From the NCBI RefSeq assembly GCF_029625315.1, contig NZ_CP121110.1, forward strand, positions 4,306,501 to 4,370,500: a stretch of 64,000 bases of DNA, read 5' to 3'. The stretch is from Flavobacterium ginsengisoli. GTDB lineage: Bacteria > Bacteroidota > Bacteroidia > Flavobacteriales > Flavobacteriaceae. The notes under the pieces were generated by a model. It did no database searches. It had not been told where the DNA came from and saw only the letters and a list, made by a program, of their open reading frames with translations. Of this stretch, positions 40,360 through 49,955 are shown piece after piece; the stretch's first letter is position 1; each line of letters opens with the position of its first letter. Position numbers and translations under genes: made by a program.

Positions 40360-41888
40360 TGGTCGTTGTTTATCATCAAAATAATAAGGTTGTAAAAGTT
40401 TACCGAGAGAGAGAAGTTATTTCATTTAGCGCTTCTTTAAATCTTGCCGCAACTTTAATGACGTTAGCAAAAAAATTTCCAACAGATAGATTAATCTGGA
40501 GTCATACTGCAATAGAAGCCAATATAAACTGGGATGCTTTAGATTCAATTTTTCATCATGACAGAATTATGGCATCTTTCAATAGCGACCAAGAAGAGTA
40601 TTTTTCCGAAGGTATTGGTTATATTGACGAATCTATTTTTATAAATGTCAATAAAAATGTAAGTTATCCGACTTGGTTATGCAGTAGTGCTTTGGGAGGA
40701 ATTAGTTCTAAAGCATTTTTGCAATTTGAAAATACAATCGAGTTAGAAGATAATTTTGATTATTTCTTGAATAGTATAGCAAAAATGGGAGCTCCAAAAG
40801 GATTATTTTGCTATTATGAGCCAAGACTTGTTATAGATAAAACAATTTCTGTACCTGTTAAGAAGGCAAATGTTTATACCTTATTTCGATTTACAAAGCA
40901 ACATTATCGTACACGTTGGATATTCATATTGCTGTTGAGCTTTTTAGTTTTCGAAAAACGGTTTCCTATAATGGCTTTGTTGTTTTCTTTAAGATTTAAA
41001 AAGCGTGATAAAACCGCTATTGACTTGTCTGCAGTACCAGTTCAATCAAAGTTGAAAGTTATAGAATCTAAAACTATTGATGTTATTATTCCAACAATTG
41101 GACGAAAAGATTGCTTATATGATGTATTGCAAGATTTAGCAAAACAGAGTCATTTACCTAAAAATGTTATAATCGTAGAACAGAATCCGATAGCAGATAG
41201 TAGTAGTGAGTTAGATTATTTAACCACAGAGAAGTGGCCTTTTGTTATTAAACACATTTTTACTCATACAACGGGAGCTTGCAATGCGCGAAATGTTGCT
41301 TTGGGCCAAGTCTCGAGCGAATGGGTTTTTTTAAATGATGACGATAATAGGTTTAATGAAAATTTAATCATTGACATTTTTGATAAAATAGAACAGTTCG
41401 GAATATATGTTGCGACAACATCTTATTTGCAAAAAAATGAAAAATTAGTTTATAAGGATATTCATCAAACGGATATTTTTGGCTCAGGAAATAGTTTTGT
41501 AAAATCAAGTTGTTTAGATAAAGTTTCTTTTTCAATGGCACTAGAATTTGGTTATGGAGAAGATTTTGACTTTGGCGTGCAATTACGAAAAGAAGGCTTT
41601 GACGTAATATATTTTCCTAATCCATCTATTTTACATTTAAAAGCTCCTTTTGGAGGATTTAGAATTAAACCCAAATTTCCTTGGTTAAATGATAAACATC
41701 AGCCAAAGCCATCGCCAACAATCATGTACATAAAGAAAAAACATTTACATCCAAAACAACTAGAAGGATATAAATTAAGACTCTTCATGAAATCTATCAG
41801 AAATGAGTCTTTTTTTAATTGGTTTAAATTTTATGCATCATTTACGAGACGATGGAATGCAAGTGTGAATTGGAGTAATAAACTGTAA
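40359..41888 (+). CDS. two-domain protein: unassigned N-terminal domain plus GT2 glycosyltransferase
   Basis: 509 residues. About 1-170 is an unassigned domain (MVVVYHQNNKVVKVYREREV, LIWSHTAIEANINWDALDSI). After a basic/hydrophobic link, the GT-A domain starts at residue 240: IDVIIPTIGRKDCLYDVLQD, TTGACNARNVALGQVSSEWV, FLNDDDNRF (DxD), FGSGNSFVKSS and YGEDFDFGVQLRKEG (ED base). The N-terminal part resembles a second, DxD-less GT-A-like module but I cannot name it. Probably adds one sugar in the same pathway as its neighbours. Confidence 0.75.
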   Translation: MVVVYHQNNKVVKVYREREVISFSASLNLAATLMTLAKKFPTDRLIWSHTAIEANINWDALDSIFHHDRIMASFNSDQEEYFSEGIGYIDESIFINVNKNVSYPTWLCSSALGGISSKAFLQFENTIELEDNFDYFLNSIAKMGAPKGLFCYYEPRLVIDKTISVPVKKANVYTLFRFTKQHYRTRWIFILLLSFLVFEKRFPIMALLFSLRFKKRDKTAIDLSAVPVQSKLKVIESKTIDVIIPTIGRKDCLYDVLQDLAKQSHLPKNVIIVEQNPIADSSSELDYLTTEKWPFVIKHIFTHTTGACNARNVALGQVSSEWVFLNDDDNRFNENLIIDIFDKIEQFGIYVATTSYLQKNEKLVYKDIHQTDIFGSGNSFVKSSCLDKVSFSMALEFGYGEDFDFGVQLRKEGFDVIYFPNPSILHLKAPFGGFRIKPKFPWLNDKHQPKPSPTIMYIKKKHLHPKQLEGYKLRLFMKSIRNESFFNWFKFYASFTRRWNASVNWSNKL

Positions 41889-41911
41889 GAATTTAAAATG
41901 TCTGCTAAAAG

Positions 41912-42934
41912 ATGGTGAAGATATATACAGAACATAGTTTTTTGAATGCTGATAATAGGAAAATAATATTTCCATTATTATTTGATTTAGTATATCTGCC
42001 AAATGATAAAGCGAGATCAAATTTTAATTTAACAGATTCTATTTTAGAAGCAGACGTTGCTATTTTTCCTGTAGATATTATTTCTTTTTTGAGAAAAGAT
42101 AAATCTAATTTTTTTGAAAATTGGATTTCAAAAGTATCAGAATATAAAGTTCCCATTTGGATTTATGCAGCTGGCGATTTTGGACTTACATTTAAGAATG
42201 ATAATGTTTTAACTTTTAGATTAGGAGGTTTCAATTCAAAGTTGAGTAATAATTCATGTATAATTCCTTGTTTTGTAAATGATCCTTATGATAGAATTTT
42301 AAAAAATGATTTTTTTGTACTTTCTAAAAGCGAAAAGCCAAATATTGGCTTTGTAGGAAATGCAAATGGTTCATTTTCTAAATTAATTAAAGAGTTTATT
42401 TTATATTTAAGAAGGAATGTAATTAACAGAAAATTCAAATTCCCAGAAGATTATCATCCTTTTTATCCCGCAGGAAAAAATAGACATAAATTATTGCAGA
42501 AGATTCAGAAGGAAGATAAAATTGAGAGTAATTTTATTTTTAGAGATAAATATCTAGGAGGAAATAAGGATAAAAGCATTAAAGAAAAAACAACTTTAGA
42601 GTTTTTTAAAAATATTCAGGATAATCTATATACTTTTTGCCTAAGAGGAAATGGGAACTTCTCTGTTCGATTTTATGAAGCATTGATAATGGGCAGGATT
42701 CCAGTTTTAATCGATACAGATGTAAGACTTCCTTTAGTTAATTCGATTGATTGGACTAAACACTGTGTGGTAGTTTCAAAAGATTCTATAATTCAGGACT
42801 TACTAGATTTTCATTTATCCAAGCCAGACGAAGAAATAAGAAAAATACAGGAAAACAATCGAAAATTAGTATTAGAAAAATTGAATAGAGTTGACTATTT
42901 TATTCAAATTAGTAAGCTATATTTGAAAAAGTAA
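41912..42934 (+). CDS. exostosin-family (GT47-like) glycosyltransferase
   Basis: 340 residues. The C-terminal half carries the exostosin signature LRGNGNFSVRFYEALIMGRIPVLI (in part RFYEALIMGRIPVLI), preceded by NIGFVGNANGSFS and a loop around KYLGGNKDK. Exostosin domains are known from heparan sulfate polymerases and plant GT47 enzymes, and are found in bacterial capsule loci. No membrane segment is visible. The gene ends in a TAATG overlap with the next GT2. Confidence 0.78.
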   Translation: MVKIYTEHSFLNADNRKIIFPLLFDLVYLPNDKARSNFNLTDSILEADVAIFPVDIISFLRKDKSNFFENWISKVSEYKVPIWIYAAGDFGLTFKNDNVLTFRLGGFNSKLSNNSCIIPCFVNDPYDRILKNDFFVLSKSEKPNIGFVGNANGSFSKLIKEFILYLRRNVINRKFKFPEDYHPFYPAGKNRHKLLQKIQKEDKIESNFIFRDKYLGGNKDKSIKEKTTLEFFKNIQDNLYTFCLRGNGNFSVRFYEALIMGRIPVLIDTDVRLPLVNSIDWTKHCVVVSKDSIIQDLLDFHLSKPDEEIRKIQENNRKLVLEKLNRVDYFIQISKLYLKK

Positions 42935-43933
42935 TGAAATTCTCTTTAATCATATGCACTTACATGCGTCCTACTCCGTTATTAAAATTATTAATTTCGA
43001 TTAAGGATCAAATTTTATATCCAGATGAAATTTTGATTATTGATGGCTCACTTGACGATAAGACTAAATCGATCTTGGAAAACAATAATTTCGATCATTT
43101 AAAATATTATTTAATCTCAGAGCAAGATAGAGGTTTAACAAAGCAACGTAATTTTGGAATTTCGAAAGTAGACTCAACTAGTGATATAGTCTGTTTTTTA
43201 GATGATGATACAATTCTCGAAACTGAATATTTTGCAAATTTGTTGAATACCTATAATTTGTTTCCAGATGCTTTAGGAGTTGGAGGTTACATTACAAATG
43301 AGATTAAATGGCAAAAAATACCAGAAAGTTATTCAGAAAATAAAAATGAATTTTATTATGATGGTTGGAAACGAAAAGATGGAAGTCGTTTTGTTCTGAG
43401 AAAAAAAATAAATCTGGATAGTGATTGCCCTCCTGGATTTGCTCCAAAATTTTCGCATGGAAGAAGTGTCAGTTTTTTACCTCCGAGTGATAAAATTTAT
43501 CCAACAGAACAATTAATGGGAGGGGTTTCTTCATTTAAAAAATCTGTCTTTGAACAATTTTCATTTTCCACATATTTTCAAGGTTATGGCTTATATGAAG
43601 ATGCTGATTTTTGTTTAAGATTGGCTAAAGAAGGTAAACTATATTTAAATACAGCAAGCAAAACTTAGTCATTATCATGACTCAGCAGGTAGGCCAAATC
43701 AGTATACATATGGCAAAATGGTGGTTAGAAACGGATGGTATGTTTGGCGTATAAAAAACCCTAATCCAATTTTAAAAGACCGTTTAAAATGGAATTCAAT
43801 TACAATTTTATTGATCGTTACAAGATTTGTAAATGTGATTAAAGGTAAAGACAAAAAAGTTGTCTTTACAGAATTTGTTGGAAGAGTTGTAGGCTGGTGG
43901 AGTTTAATATTTAACAAACCAAAACAAAAATGA
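42934..43933 (+). CDS. glycosyltransferase family 2, one apparent frameshift
   Basis: 332 residues when the extra A at 43656-43657 is removed (GCAAGC to GCAGC), giving LNTAAKLSHYHDSAGRPNQY instead of a stop at 43668. GT-A features: FSLIICTYMRPTPLLKLL, IIDGSLDDKT, RGLTKQRNFGISK, VCFLDDDTIL (DxD), MGGVSSFKKSVF and YGLYEDADFCLRLAKEG (ED base). The His-rich HYHDSAG after the break is a usual post-catalytic element in this group. It overlaps both neighbours by a few bases. Confidence 0.82.
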
Positions 43934-44945
43934 TTTTTGTTATAAAAAAGAAGATCGTAAAAAAACTTAAAGAATTTAAGCAGAATTACTCTTATGTTAG
44001 ATTTTACAATAATCAAGATCCGGTAATCTATTTAAATTTAAAACATAAGACAAAAGTTCGCACTTATCTAAATCTTTTTTTAGAATTAGAGCAGTGTATA
44101 ATGAGCCAATAGTTATAGAATTTTCACTTTTAAGGATAGTATTTTTAGCAAAATGGTTTAAAGATCTTGACTATATTTATTTTTCAAAGCCTTTTTCAAA
44201 ACTTAATAAAGTAAAAGTTTTTAGCCATAATAAAAAAGCTGATTTTAATGTTAACTATAATTTTAAAAAAGTTTATTCTTCTGTAGATTTTAATAAAAAT
44301 GCATTGCCATACATAATGCATCCTAATAATTATTTAAGCAAGGAAGCTCAAATTATGGAAAAAAAAGTTGGCATTTTAATGAGTGGCAATTTTGACAAAA
44401 AAATTTATGGTACAAACATCATTTCTAAAAACTTTGGAATGATGAATAGATGGGACGTTTACCAAGAAATTTTGAAACATAGTGCCCTACTTTCTATTTA
44501 CGGAACAGATCTTTTAGAGAATTTGGATTCAGGACAATTTAAAAACAAATTTGTTTTAATGAAATGGCAAACAGGAGCAATCCCAATAGAAAAATGGAGA
44601 GATTATCTTTCTTCTGCAGATTTTATATTCTGTGCTCCCGGCATGACCATGCCTATGTGCCATAATGTACTTGAAGCAATGTCTGTTGGAGTAATTCCAA
44701 TTTTAAATTATTCTAATTGGCTAAATCCTTCATTAGAAGATGGTGTTAATTGCTTAGAATATTCAAATTCCAGCGATATTGCTAAGGTAATAGATACTGC
44801 CCTGTCTTTGCCAGAAGAAAAGAAACAGATTTTGAGAGAAAATACAATAGCATATTTTAAAAAATATTATGATTTATATGATTTCAAAAAGAATTCATCA
44901 AATGAACTAGTAGTTTTAAATGAAAATATTTCTGATTTAATTTAA
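43930..44945 (+). CDS. glycosyltransferase-like protein (GT-B), one apparent frameshift
   Basis: 338 residues when the T7 run at 44075-44081 is read as T8, joining TYLNLFFRIRAVYNEPIVIE. C-terminal text such as VGILMSGNFDKKIYG, FVLMKWQTGAIPIEKWRDYL, FIFCAPGMTMPMCHNVLEAM and GVIPILNYSNWLNPSLEDG fits a GT-B nucleotide-sugar loop with a conserved Glu (HNVLEAMSVG). The family is unassigned, but related text occurs in exostosin-like and GT1-like capsule enzymes. Start overlaps the end of the previous GT2. Confidence 0.68.
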
Positions 44946-44956
44946 CGAATGTCTGC

Positions 44957-46075
44957 ATGAAAAAATTTGTTATTATAACGCATGTAAATCACATTCAAAA
45001 TCAAGATCAGTATTATGGTTATGCTCCATATGTGCGTGAAATGAATCTTTGGCTTCAATATGTCGATCAATTAATTGTAGTTGCGCCATTAAAAAAAGAC
45101 AATCTAACATCAATTGATCTAGCGTATAATTGTAATGATATTTTTTTTAGTAATATTCCCGATATTAATTTCATTACATTTAAAAGCAGGATTTCTTCAG
45201 TTTTTAAATTACCAGTTATTTTTTGGAAAATATTTCTAGCAATGTATCGCGCAGATCATATTCATTTAAGATGCCCAGGAAATATTGGACTTATTGGGTG
45301 TTTTGTCCAAATTCTATTTCCAAAAAAAGTAAAAACAGCTAAGTATGCTGGTAATTGGGATCCTAAAAGCAAACAACCTTGGACTTATAGACTACAAAAA
45401 TATATCTTAAATAATACCATTCTAACGAGAAATATGCAAGTTCTTGTATATGGAAATTGGGATGGACAATCAAAAAATATCAAATCCTTTTTTACAGCAA
45501 CTTATTCCCAAACCGAAAAAGAAGCTGTTCAAAAGAAAAGTTTTCAGGAAGGAATTTCTTTTCTTTTTGCAGGAAGTTTGTCAAAAGGTAAAAATTCGCT
45601 TTATGCAATACAAATTGTAAATCAATTATTAAAGAAAGGATATAATATTACTTTTAATCTTTTTGGCGAAGGAGAAGAAAGGGACAATTTGCAACGATTC
45701 ATTTTAGAGAATAAAATAGAAAAATTTGTTTGCTTACATGGGAATCAAGATAAAGAAACAATTAAGAAGGCCATGAAGGAAAGTCATTTTGTAATTTTGC
45801 CTTCTAAAAGTGAAGGTTGGCCAAAAGTTGTTGCAGAAGGAATGTTTTGGGGTGGTGTTTCAATTGCAACAAAAGTGTCATGTGTTCCGTATATGTTGGA
45901 TTATGGTAAACGTGGAGTTTTACTGGAAATGAATTTAGAAAAAGATACTGAACAGATTGAAAATGTATTGATGAATCAAGATGTTTTTTTAAGCAAAAGT
46001 CAACTTGCCTTAAAATGGTCACAGGGTTATACTACAGATGTTTTTCAAGAGGAAATAAGGAAATTAATTAAATGA
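44957..46075 (+). CDS. glycosyltransferase family 4
   Basis: 372 residues, intact. N-terminal acceptor domain with HVNHIQNQDQYYGYAPYVRE and ADHIHLRCPGNIGLIGC; C-terminal donor domain with ISFLFAGSLSKGKNSLYAIQ, FNLFGEGEERDNLQ, VCLHGNQDKETI and VILPSKSEGWPKVVAEGMFW, the E-x7-E block. The HLRCPGN motif is also seen in GT4 enzymes of LPS loci. The stop overlaps the next ATG in ATGA. Confidence 0.86.
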   Translation: MKKFVIITHVNHIQNQDQYYGYAPYVREMNLWLQYVDQLIVVAPLKKDNLTSIDLAYNCNDIFFSNIPDINFITFKSRISSVFKLPVIFWKIFLAMYRADHIHLRCPGNIGLIGCFVQILFPKKVKTAKYAGNWDPKSKQPWTYRLQKYILNNTILTRNMQVLVYGNWDGQSKNIKSFFTATYSQTEKEAVQKKSFQEGISFLFAGSLSKGKNSLYAIQIVNQLLKKGYNITFNLFGEGEERDNLQRFILENKIEKFVCLHGNQDKETIKKAMKESHFVILPSKSEGWPKVVAEGMFWGGVSIATKVSCVPYMLDYGKRGVLLEMNLEKDTEQIENVLMNQDVFLSKSQLALKWSQGYTTDVFQEEIRKLIK

Positions 46076-47148
46076 GGATTGTACAAATTATAGACTCTTT
46101 AGAAATTGGAGGAGCTGAACGCATGGCAGTTAACTATGCAAATGCATTAGGCGAAAAAATTGAATTTTCGGGTTTAATTGCTACTAGAAGTGAAGGTGAG
46201 ATGCTAAATCAGATTTCAAAAAAAGTTTCTTATTTGTTTTTAGATAAAAAGAGAAAAATTGATTTTAAGGCAATTTTTAAATTAAAAAAATATTTAAAAC
46301 AGAATAAAGTAAATACTATCCACGCTCATAGCTCTTCCTTTTTTACAGCTGTTTTGGTTAAATTAGTTTATCCAAAAATAAAAGTTATCTGGCATGATCA
46401 TTATGGACCAAGAATAGAACAGACTAAGAAAGATAATATAATTTTGATTTTTTGCTCTTTATTTTTTGCCTCGATATTTGTTGTAAATAAACAGCTAAAA
46501 GAATGGAATATGAAAAATATGAAATGTAAAAATGTTGTTTTTGTTCCAAATTTCATTCAGCACAATCATTCCTCTGAGCAAATAACCAAATTAAAAGGAA
46601 TAGAAGGAAAACGTATAGTTTTTTTGGCTAATTTAAAAACTCCAAAAAATCATATTGTAATTTTAAAATCCTTTTTTGATCTAAAATTATTTGATCTTGG
46701 GTGGAGCTTACATTTAATTGGTAAAGATTATCATGATCAATATTCCCAAGTTTTAAAAGATTTTATTCAAAAAAATAATTTGGTTAATGATGTACATTTG
46801 TATGGAACTAGAAAGGATATAAGATTTATTCTTTCGCAAGCTTCAATAGGAGTCTTAGCTTCTACCTTTGAAGGATTTCCAGTAACATTGATTGAATATG
46901 GAGAATCGGAATTAGCAGTTCTTTGTACTAATGTAGGGTTCTGTTCGGATATAATTAAGGATGAAGAACGAGGATTATTATTTGATCCAAAAAATGAATT
47001 TGAACTTCTTGCTCAATTTAAAAGAATAACGGCAGATAAAAATTTGAGAACAGAAATTGCATATAAATTAAAGAATTTAGTCCAGGATTATTACACAGAA
47101 GATAAAGCTGTTGAAAAAATTCTTACAGAATATTACAAAGTAAAATAA
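46072..47148 (+). CDS. glycosyltransferase family 4
   Basis: 358 residues, intact GT-B protein. MRIVQIIDSLEIGGAERMAV is a classic GT4 start; IHAHSSSFFTAVL, IWHDHYGPRIEQ, FVPNFIQHN, RIVFLANLKTPKNHIVI, LHLIGKDYHDQ and LASTFEGFPVTLIEYGESEL (E-x7-E) follow. The start overlaps the previous stop and the stop overlaps the next gene's ATG (TAATG), so it is cotranslated with the ligase/polymerase gene. Confidence 0.88.
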   Translation: MRIVQIIDSLEIGGAERMAVNYANALGEKIEFSGLIATRSEGEMLNQISKKVSYLFLDKKRKIDFKAIFKLKKYLKQNKVNTIHAHSSSFFTAVLVKLVYPKIKVIWHDHYGPRIEQTKKDNIILIFCSLFFASIFVVNKQLKEWNMKNMKCKNVVFVPNFIQHNHSSEQITKLKGIEGKRIVFLANLKTPKNHIVILKSFFDLKLFDLGWSLHLIGKDYHDQYSQVLKDFIQKNNLVNDVHLYGTRKDIRFILSQASIGVLASTFEGFPVTLIEYGESELAVLCTNVGFCSDIIKDEERGLLFDPKNEFELLAQFKRITADKNLRTEIAYKLKNLVQDYYTEDKAVEKILTEYYKVK

Positions 47149-48494
47149 TGAAAAACATAAAACTTAATTATTTCTCTCTAATTGTAATTCATGCTTTAAT
47201 TGCATTAATTGTTTTCATAATTCCATTTTTATCCAAAATTTATGCTCTGTCGATTCTTTTTATAGGGATTTTTATTGTTTCTAAAAATAAAAATAAAAAT
47301 AATGAAGTCCTTCTTATAAGTGCTTATTTAGTTGGAACAGAGGTTTTTTTACGCATGACATTAGGTAGTTTGAATAATGAGTATGTAAAGTTTTCTGTGA
47401 TATTTTTTATGCTTTATGGAATGCTTTATAGTAATTTTTCTAAAAATGCATTTATATATCTTGTTTTCTTATTTTTTTTAATTCCAGCAATTTTTGTAAC
47501 CACTAGTGAAGCTACTTTCAATATAGATGTTAGAAAAGTTTTAGTTTTTAATTTGTCTGGCCCCTTCTGTTTGGGTATTTGTGCTGTTTATATGTTTAAG
47601 AGAAGAATTACTTTTGATAAACTACAGAGCATTTTAATTTCATTAGGACTGCCAATAGTCACTACTACGGTTTATTTGTTTTTATATACACCCAATATTA
47701 AGGATGTTGTAACAGGTACACAATCAAATTTCGAAACTTCAGGAGGTTTTGGTCCAAATCAGGTTTCTACAATTTTAGGTCTTGGAATGTTCGTTTTTTT
47801 TACACAATTAGTGCTTTTTTCCAAGTCTAAATTACAATTTTTGATTAACGGAGGACTATTTATTTTTATCAGCTATCGAGGAATTGTTACTTTTTCGAGG
47901 GGAGGAATTATTACAGCAACCATTATGATTGTATGTTTTTTAGCTATTTTATATTATTTTTCTAATGCTGAAGGAAAAAGAAAATTTAGTTTCGTATTTG
48001 TTCTGACGATTTTAATTGGCACAGGAATATGGTTTTATAGTTCGTTTCAAACTAACGGTCTTATTGATAAACGTTATGCTAATAAGGATGCGAGGGGACG
48101 TGAGAAGGGAGATCGTTTAGGAGGAAGAGAAGAAATTATGAATCAAGAGAAAGATATTTTTATTGATAATCCAATCTTTGGCGTAGGTGCTGGAATGAGT
48201 AAGTATGCGAGAGCTCAAATTACCAATGAAGAAATTGCATCACACAACGAAGTAACCAGAATGTTTAGTGAACATGGTTTGTTCGGAATATTTGCATTAT
48301 TGATTCTTCTTATTACACCTTTCATATTATATATTAATAATAAACAGCATATATATTTTTTCTCATTTTTTGTTTTTTGGCTTTTTACCATAAATCACGC
48401 CGCAATGCGAACTGCAGCTCCTGCATTTGTATATGCATTAAGTCTTCTTTCAGTACAAATAAAAATTCCTGAAAAAACAAGAGAAGCAAATTAG
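47148..48494 (+). CDS. O-antigen ligase/polymerase family membrane protein
   Basis: 448 residues, about twelve membrane segments and a periplasmic loop of the Wzy_C type containing KGDRLGGREEIMNQEKDIF and NPIFGVGAGMSKYA, then SHNEVTRMFSEHGLFGI. GGFGPNQVSTILGLGMFVFF is characteristic of this ligase/polymerase family. It could be a second Wzy polymerase or a WaaL-type ligase that attaches the chain to a lipid or protein; the sequence alone does not decide. It is the second such protein in the locus (the other is at 7203). Confidence 0.8.
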   Translation: MKNIKLNYFSLIVIHALIALIVFIIPFLSKIYALSILFIGIFIVSKNKNKNNEVLLISAYLVGTEVFLRMTLGSLNNEYVKFSVIFFMLYGMLYSNFSKNAFIYLVFLFFLIPAIFVTTSEATFNIDVRKVLVFNLSGPFCLGICAVYMFKRRITFDKLQSILISLGLPIVTTTVYLFLYTPNIKDVVTGTQSNFETSGGFGPNQVSTILGLGMFVFFTQLVLFSKSKLQFLINGGLFIFISYRGIVTFSRGGIITATIMIVCFLAILYYFSNAEGKRKFSFVFVLTILIGTGIWFYSSFQTNGLIDKRYANKDARGREKGDRLGGREEIMNQEKDIFIDNPIFGVGAGMSKYARAQITNEEIASHNEVTRMFSEHGLFGIFALLILLITPFILYINNKQHIYFFSFFVFWLFTINHAAMRTAAPAFVYALSLLSVQIKIPEKTREAN

Positions 48495-48513
48495 CTAAAT
48501 TCAATTTTTATAA

Positions 48514-48521
48514 TACATTTG
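48514..48521 (+). promoter_or_regulatory. possible Bacteroidota -7 promoter element
   Basis: TACATTTG matches TAnnTTTG and lies 35 bases before the ATG of the phosphoglycosyltransferase gene at 48556. No convincing -33 TTG is visible at the usual distance, so this is a weak call. The gap between genes is only 61 bases. Confidence 0.35.
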
Positions 48522-48555
48522 CCTCAAGTTTAAGCCCCTAACAAACTGAAAAATA

Positions 48556-49950
48556 ATGTTGTCAAAAAAGAAAATGCATTTCGAAATTTCGGAAAGGAGA
48601 ATACTGCTTCTTTCTTTCGATGCTGTTTTTGTTTTATCCGCTTTATATCTATTAAGTTCAATATTTGAGTATCATTATTTTGATTTCGGAGTAAGTAGTT
48701 CTTTAAGTATTGTTCTATTAATAGCATATCTTTACATTTTTGGAGTAATATTTGAAATTTATAATTTACAAGTAGCAAGTAATCATCTTCAGATTTTGCA
48801 AAATGTTGTTTTTACTGCAACAGCTACTGTTTTAGCCTATTTATTTACGCCAATTTTCTCTCCAGTACTTCCCAAACAAAGACTCGTCATACTAATATTT
48901 TATTTTACGATATTAATTACATTGTTGTTATGGCGTTTGTTTTACTGTTACTTTTTAGCTTCTCATAGATTTTCTCAAAATGTCGTTTTGATTTGTGATC
49001 AAAATGAAGTCGAAAAATTGGTTTTAGGATTGGAGAATGTCGATCCGCATTATAAAATTATTGGTTTTGTAAACTCCGATTCTATTGCAGATGAAAATTT
49101 AGATTTTCATTACGTAAAAGAAATAAAAAAGGATGATTTAGAACATTTTGTATCAACGAACCATATTTCAGAAATTATTATTGCTTCTCAGAATACAGAT
49201 GGTATTACTCCAGATTTATATCAGCAATTGCTTCATTTATTAGAAAAAGGAATTATTATACGAGAATATACTCAAGTTTACGAAAGTAAAACGCAAAGAA
49301 TCCCCGTTCATCATATAGAAAGAGATTTTTATAGATTTTTTCCTTTCAGCAGAAGCAATAGTAATAAACTTTATTTGTCTTTTGTTCGACTTATAGAGAT
49401 CATGTTTTCTATTCTAGGGCTATTAATTTCCCTATTTTTTATCCCAATAATTTTTCTTTGCAACATCTTCGCAAACAAAGGGAGTCTTTTTTATACTCAA
49501 GAAAGAGTAGGGAAGAATGGAATCATTTTTGAGATTTATAAGTTTAGAACCATGACAGAGAATTCAGAAGCCAATGGAGCTGTTTTCGCTAGTCATAATG
49601 ATAAAAGAATTACTCCGTTTGGTAAATTCATGCGAAAGTCAAGAATTGATGAATTGCCTCAATTTATTAATGTTTTAAAAGGCGATATGGGAGTAATAGG
49701 GCCAAGACCTGAGCGACCATTTTTTGTTGAAGAAATCGCCGCAGTAATGCCTTTTTATGAAACACGCCATGTAATCAAACCTGGACTTACGGGCTGGGCG
49801 CAGGTAAATTATTCTTATGGAGAATCTATAGACGAAAGTTTGATTAAGCTTCAATACGATCTATACTACATCAAGCACAGAAGTGTTTTTCTTGATTTAA
49901 GCATCACTTTCAAAACCATTACAACGGTTTTATTCTACAGAGGGCAATAA
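48556..49950 (+). CDS. polyprenyl glycosylphosphotransferase (WcaJ/WbaP-type initiating enzyme)
   Basis: 464 residues. Four N-terminal membrane segments, a CoA-binding-like domain (VVLICDQNEVEKLVLGLENV), another membrane segment, then the catalytic bacterial sugar transferase domain: FYTQERVGKNGIIFEIYKFR, RKSRIDELPQFINVLKGDMG, GPRPERP and KPGLTGWAQVNYSYG. It transfers a hexose- or HexNAc-1-phosphate to undecaprenyl phosphate. It closes the plus-strand locus; the next gene is convergent with only 5 bases between stops. It is the second initiating enzyme besides the WecA-like protein at 12164. Confidence 0.92.
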   Translation: MLSKKKMHFEISERRILLLSFDAVFVLSALYLLSSIFEYHYFDFGVSSSLSIVLLIAYLYIFGVIFEIYNLQVASNHLQILQNVVFTATATVLAYLFTPIFSPVLPKQRLVILIFYFTILITLLLWRLFYCYFLASHRFSQNVVLICDQNEVEKLVLGLENVDPHYKIIGFVNSDSIADENLDFHYVKEIKKDDLEHFVSTNHISEIIIASQNTDGITPDLYQQLLHLLEKGIIIREYTQVYESKTQRIPVHHIERDFYRFFPFSRSNSNKLYLSFVRLIEIMFSILGLLISLFFIPIIFLCNIFANKGSLFYTQERVGKNGIIFEIYKFRTMTENSEANGAVFASHNDKRITPFGKFMRKSRIDELPQFINVLKGDMGVIGPRPERPFFVEEIAAVMPFYETRHVIKPGLTGWAQVNYSYGESIDESLIKLQYDLYYIKHRSVFLDLSITFKTITTVLFYRGQ

Positions 49951-49955
49951 TTTTT

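Noticed and set aside
596..44081. Phase variation by slipped-strand change in poly-T tracts of glycan genes
   Set aside because: Runs of 5-7 Ts are short for this mechanism, several breaks are in 2-3-base G runs or GCWGC sites, and housekeeping genes are hit too. It remains possible for the T9 run at 9436 and would need read-level evidence.
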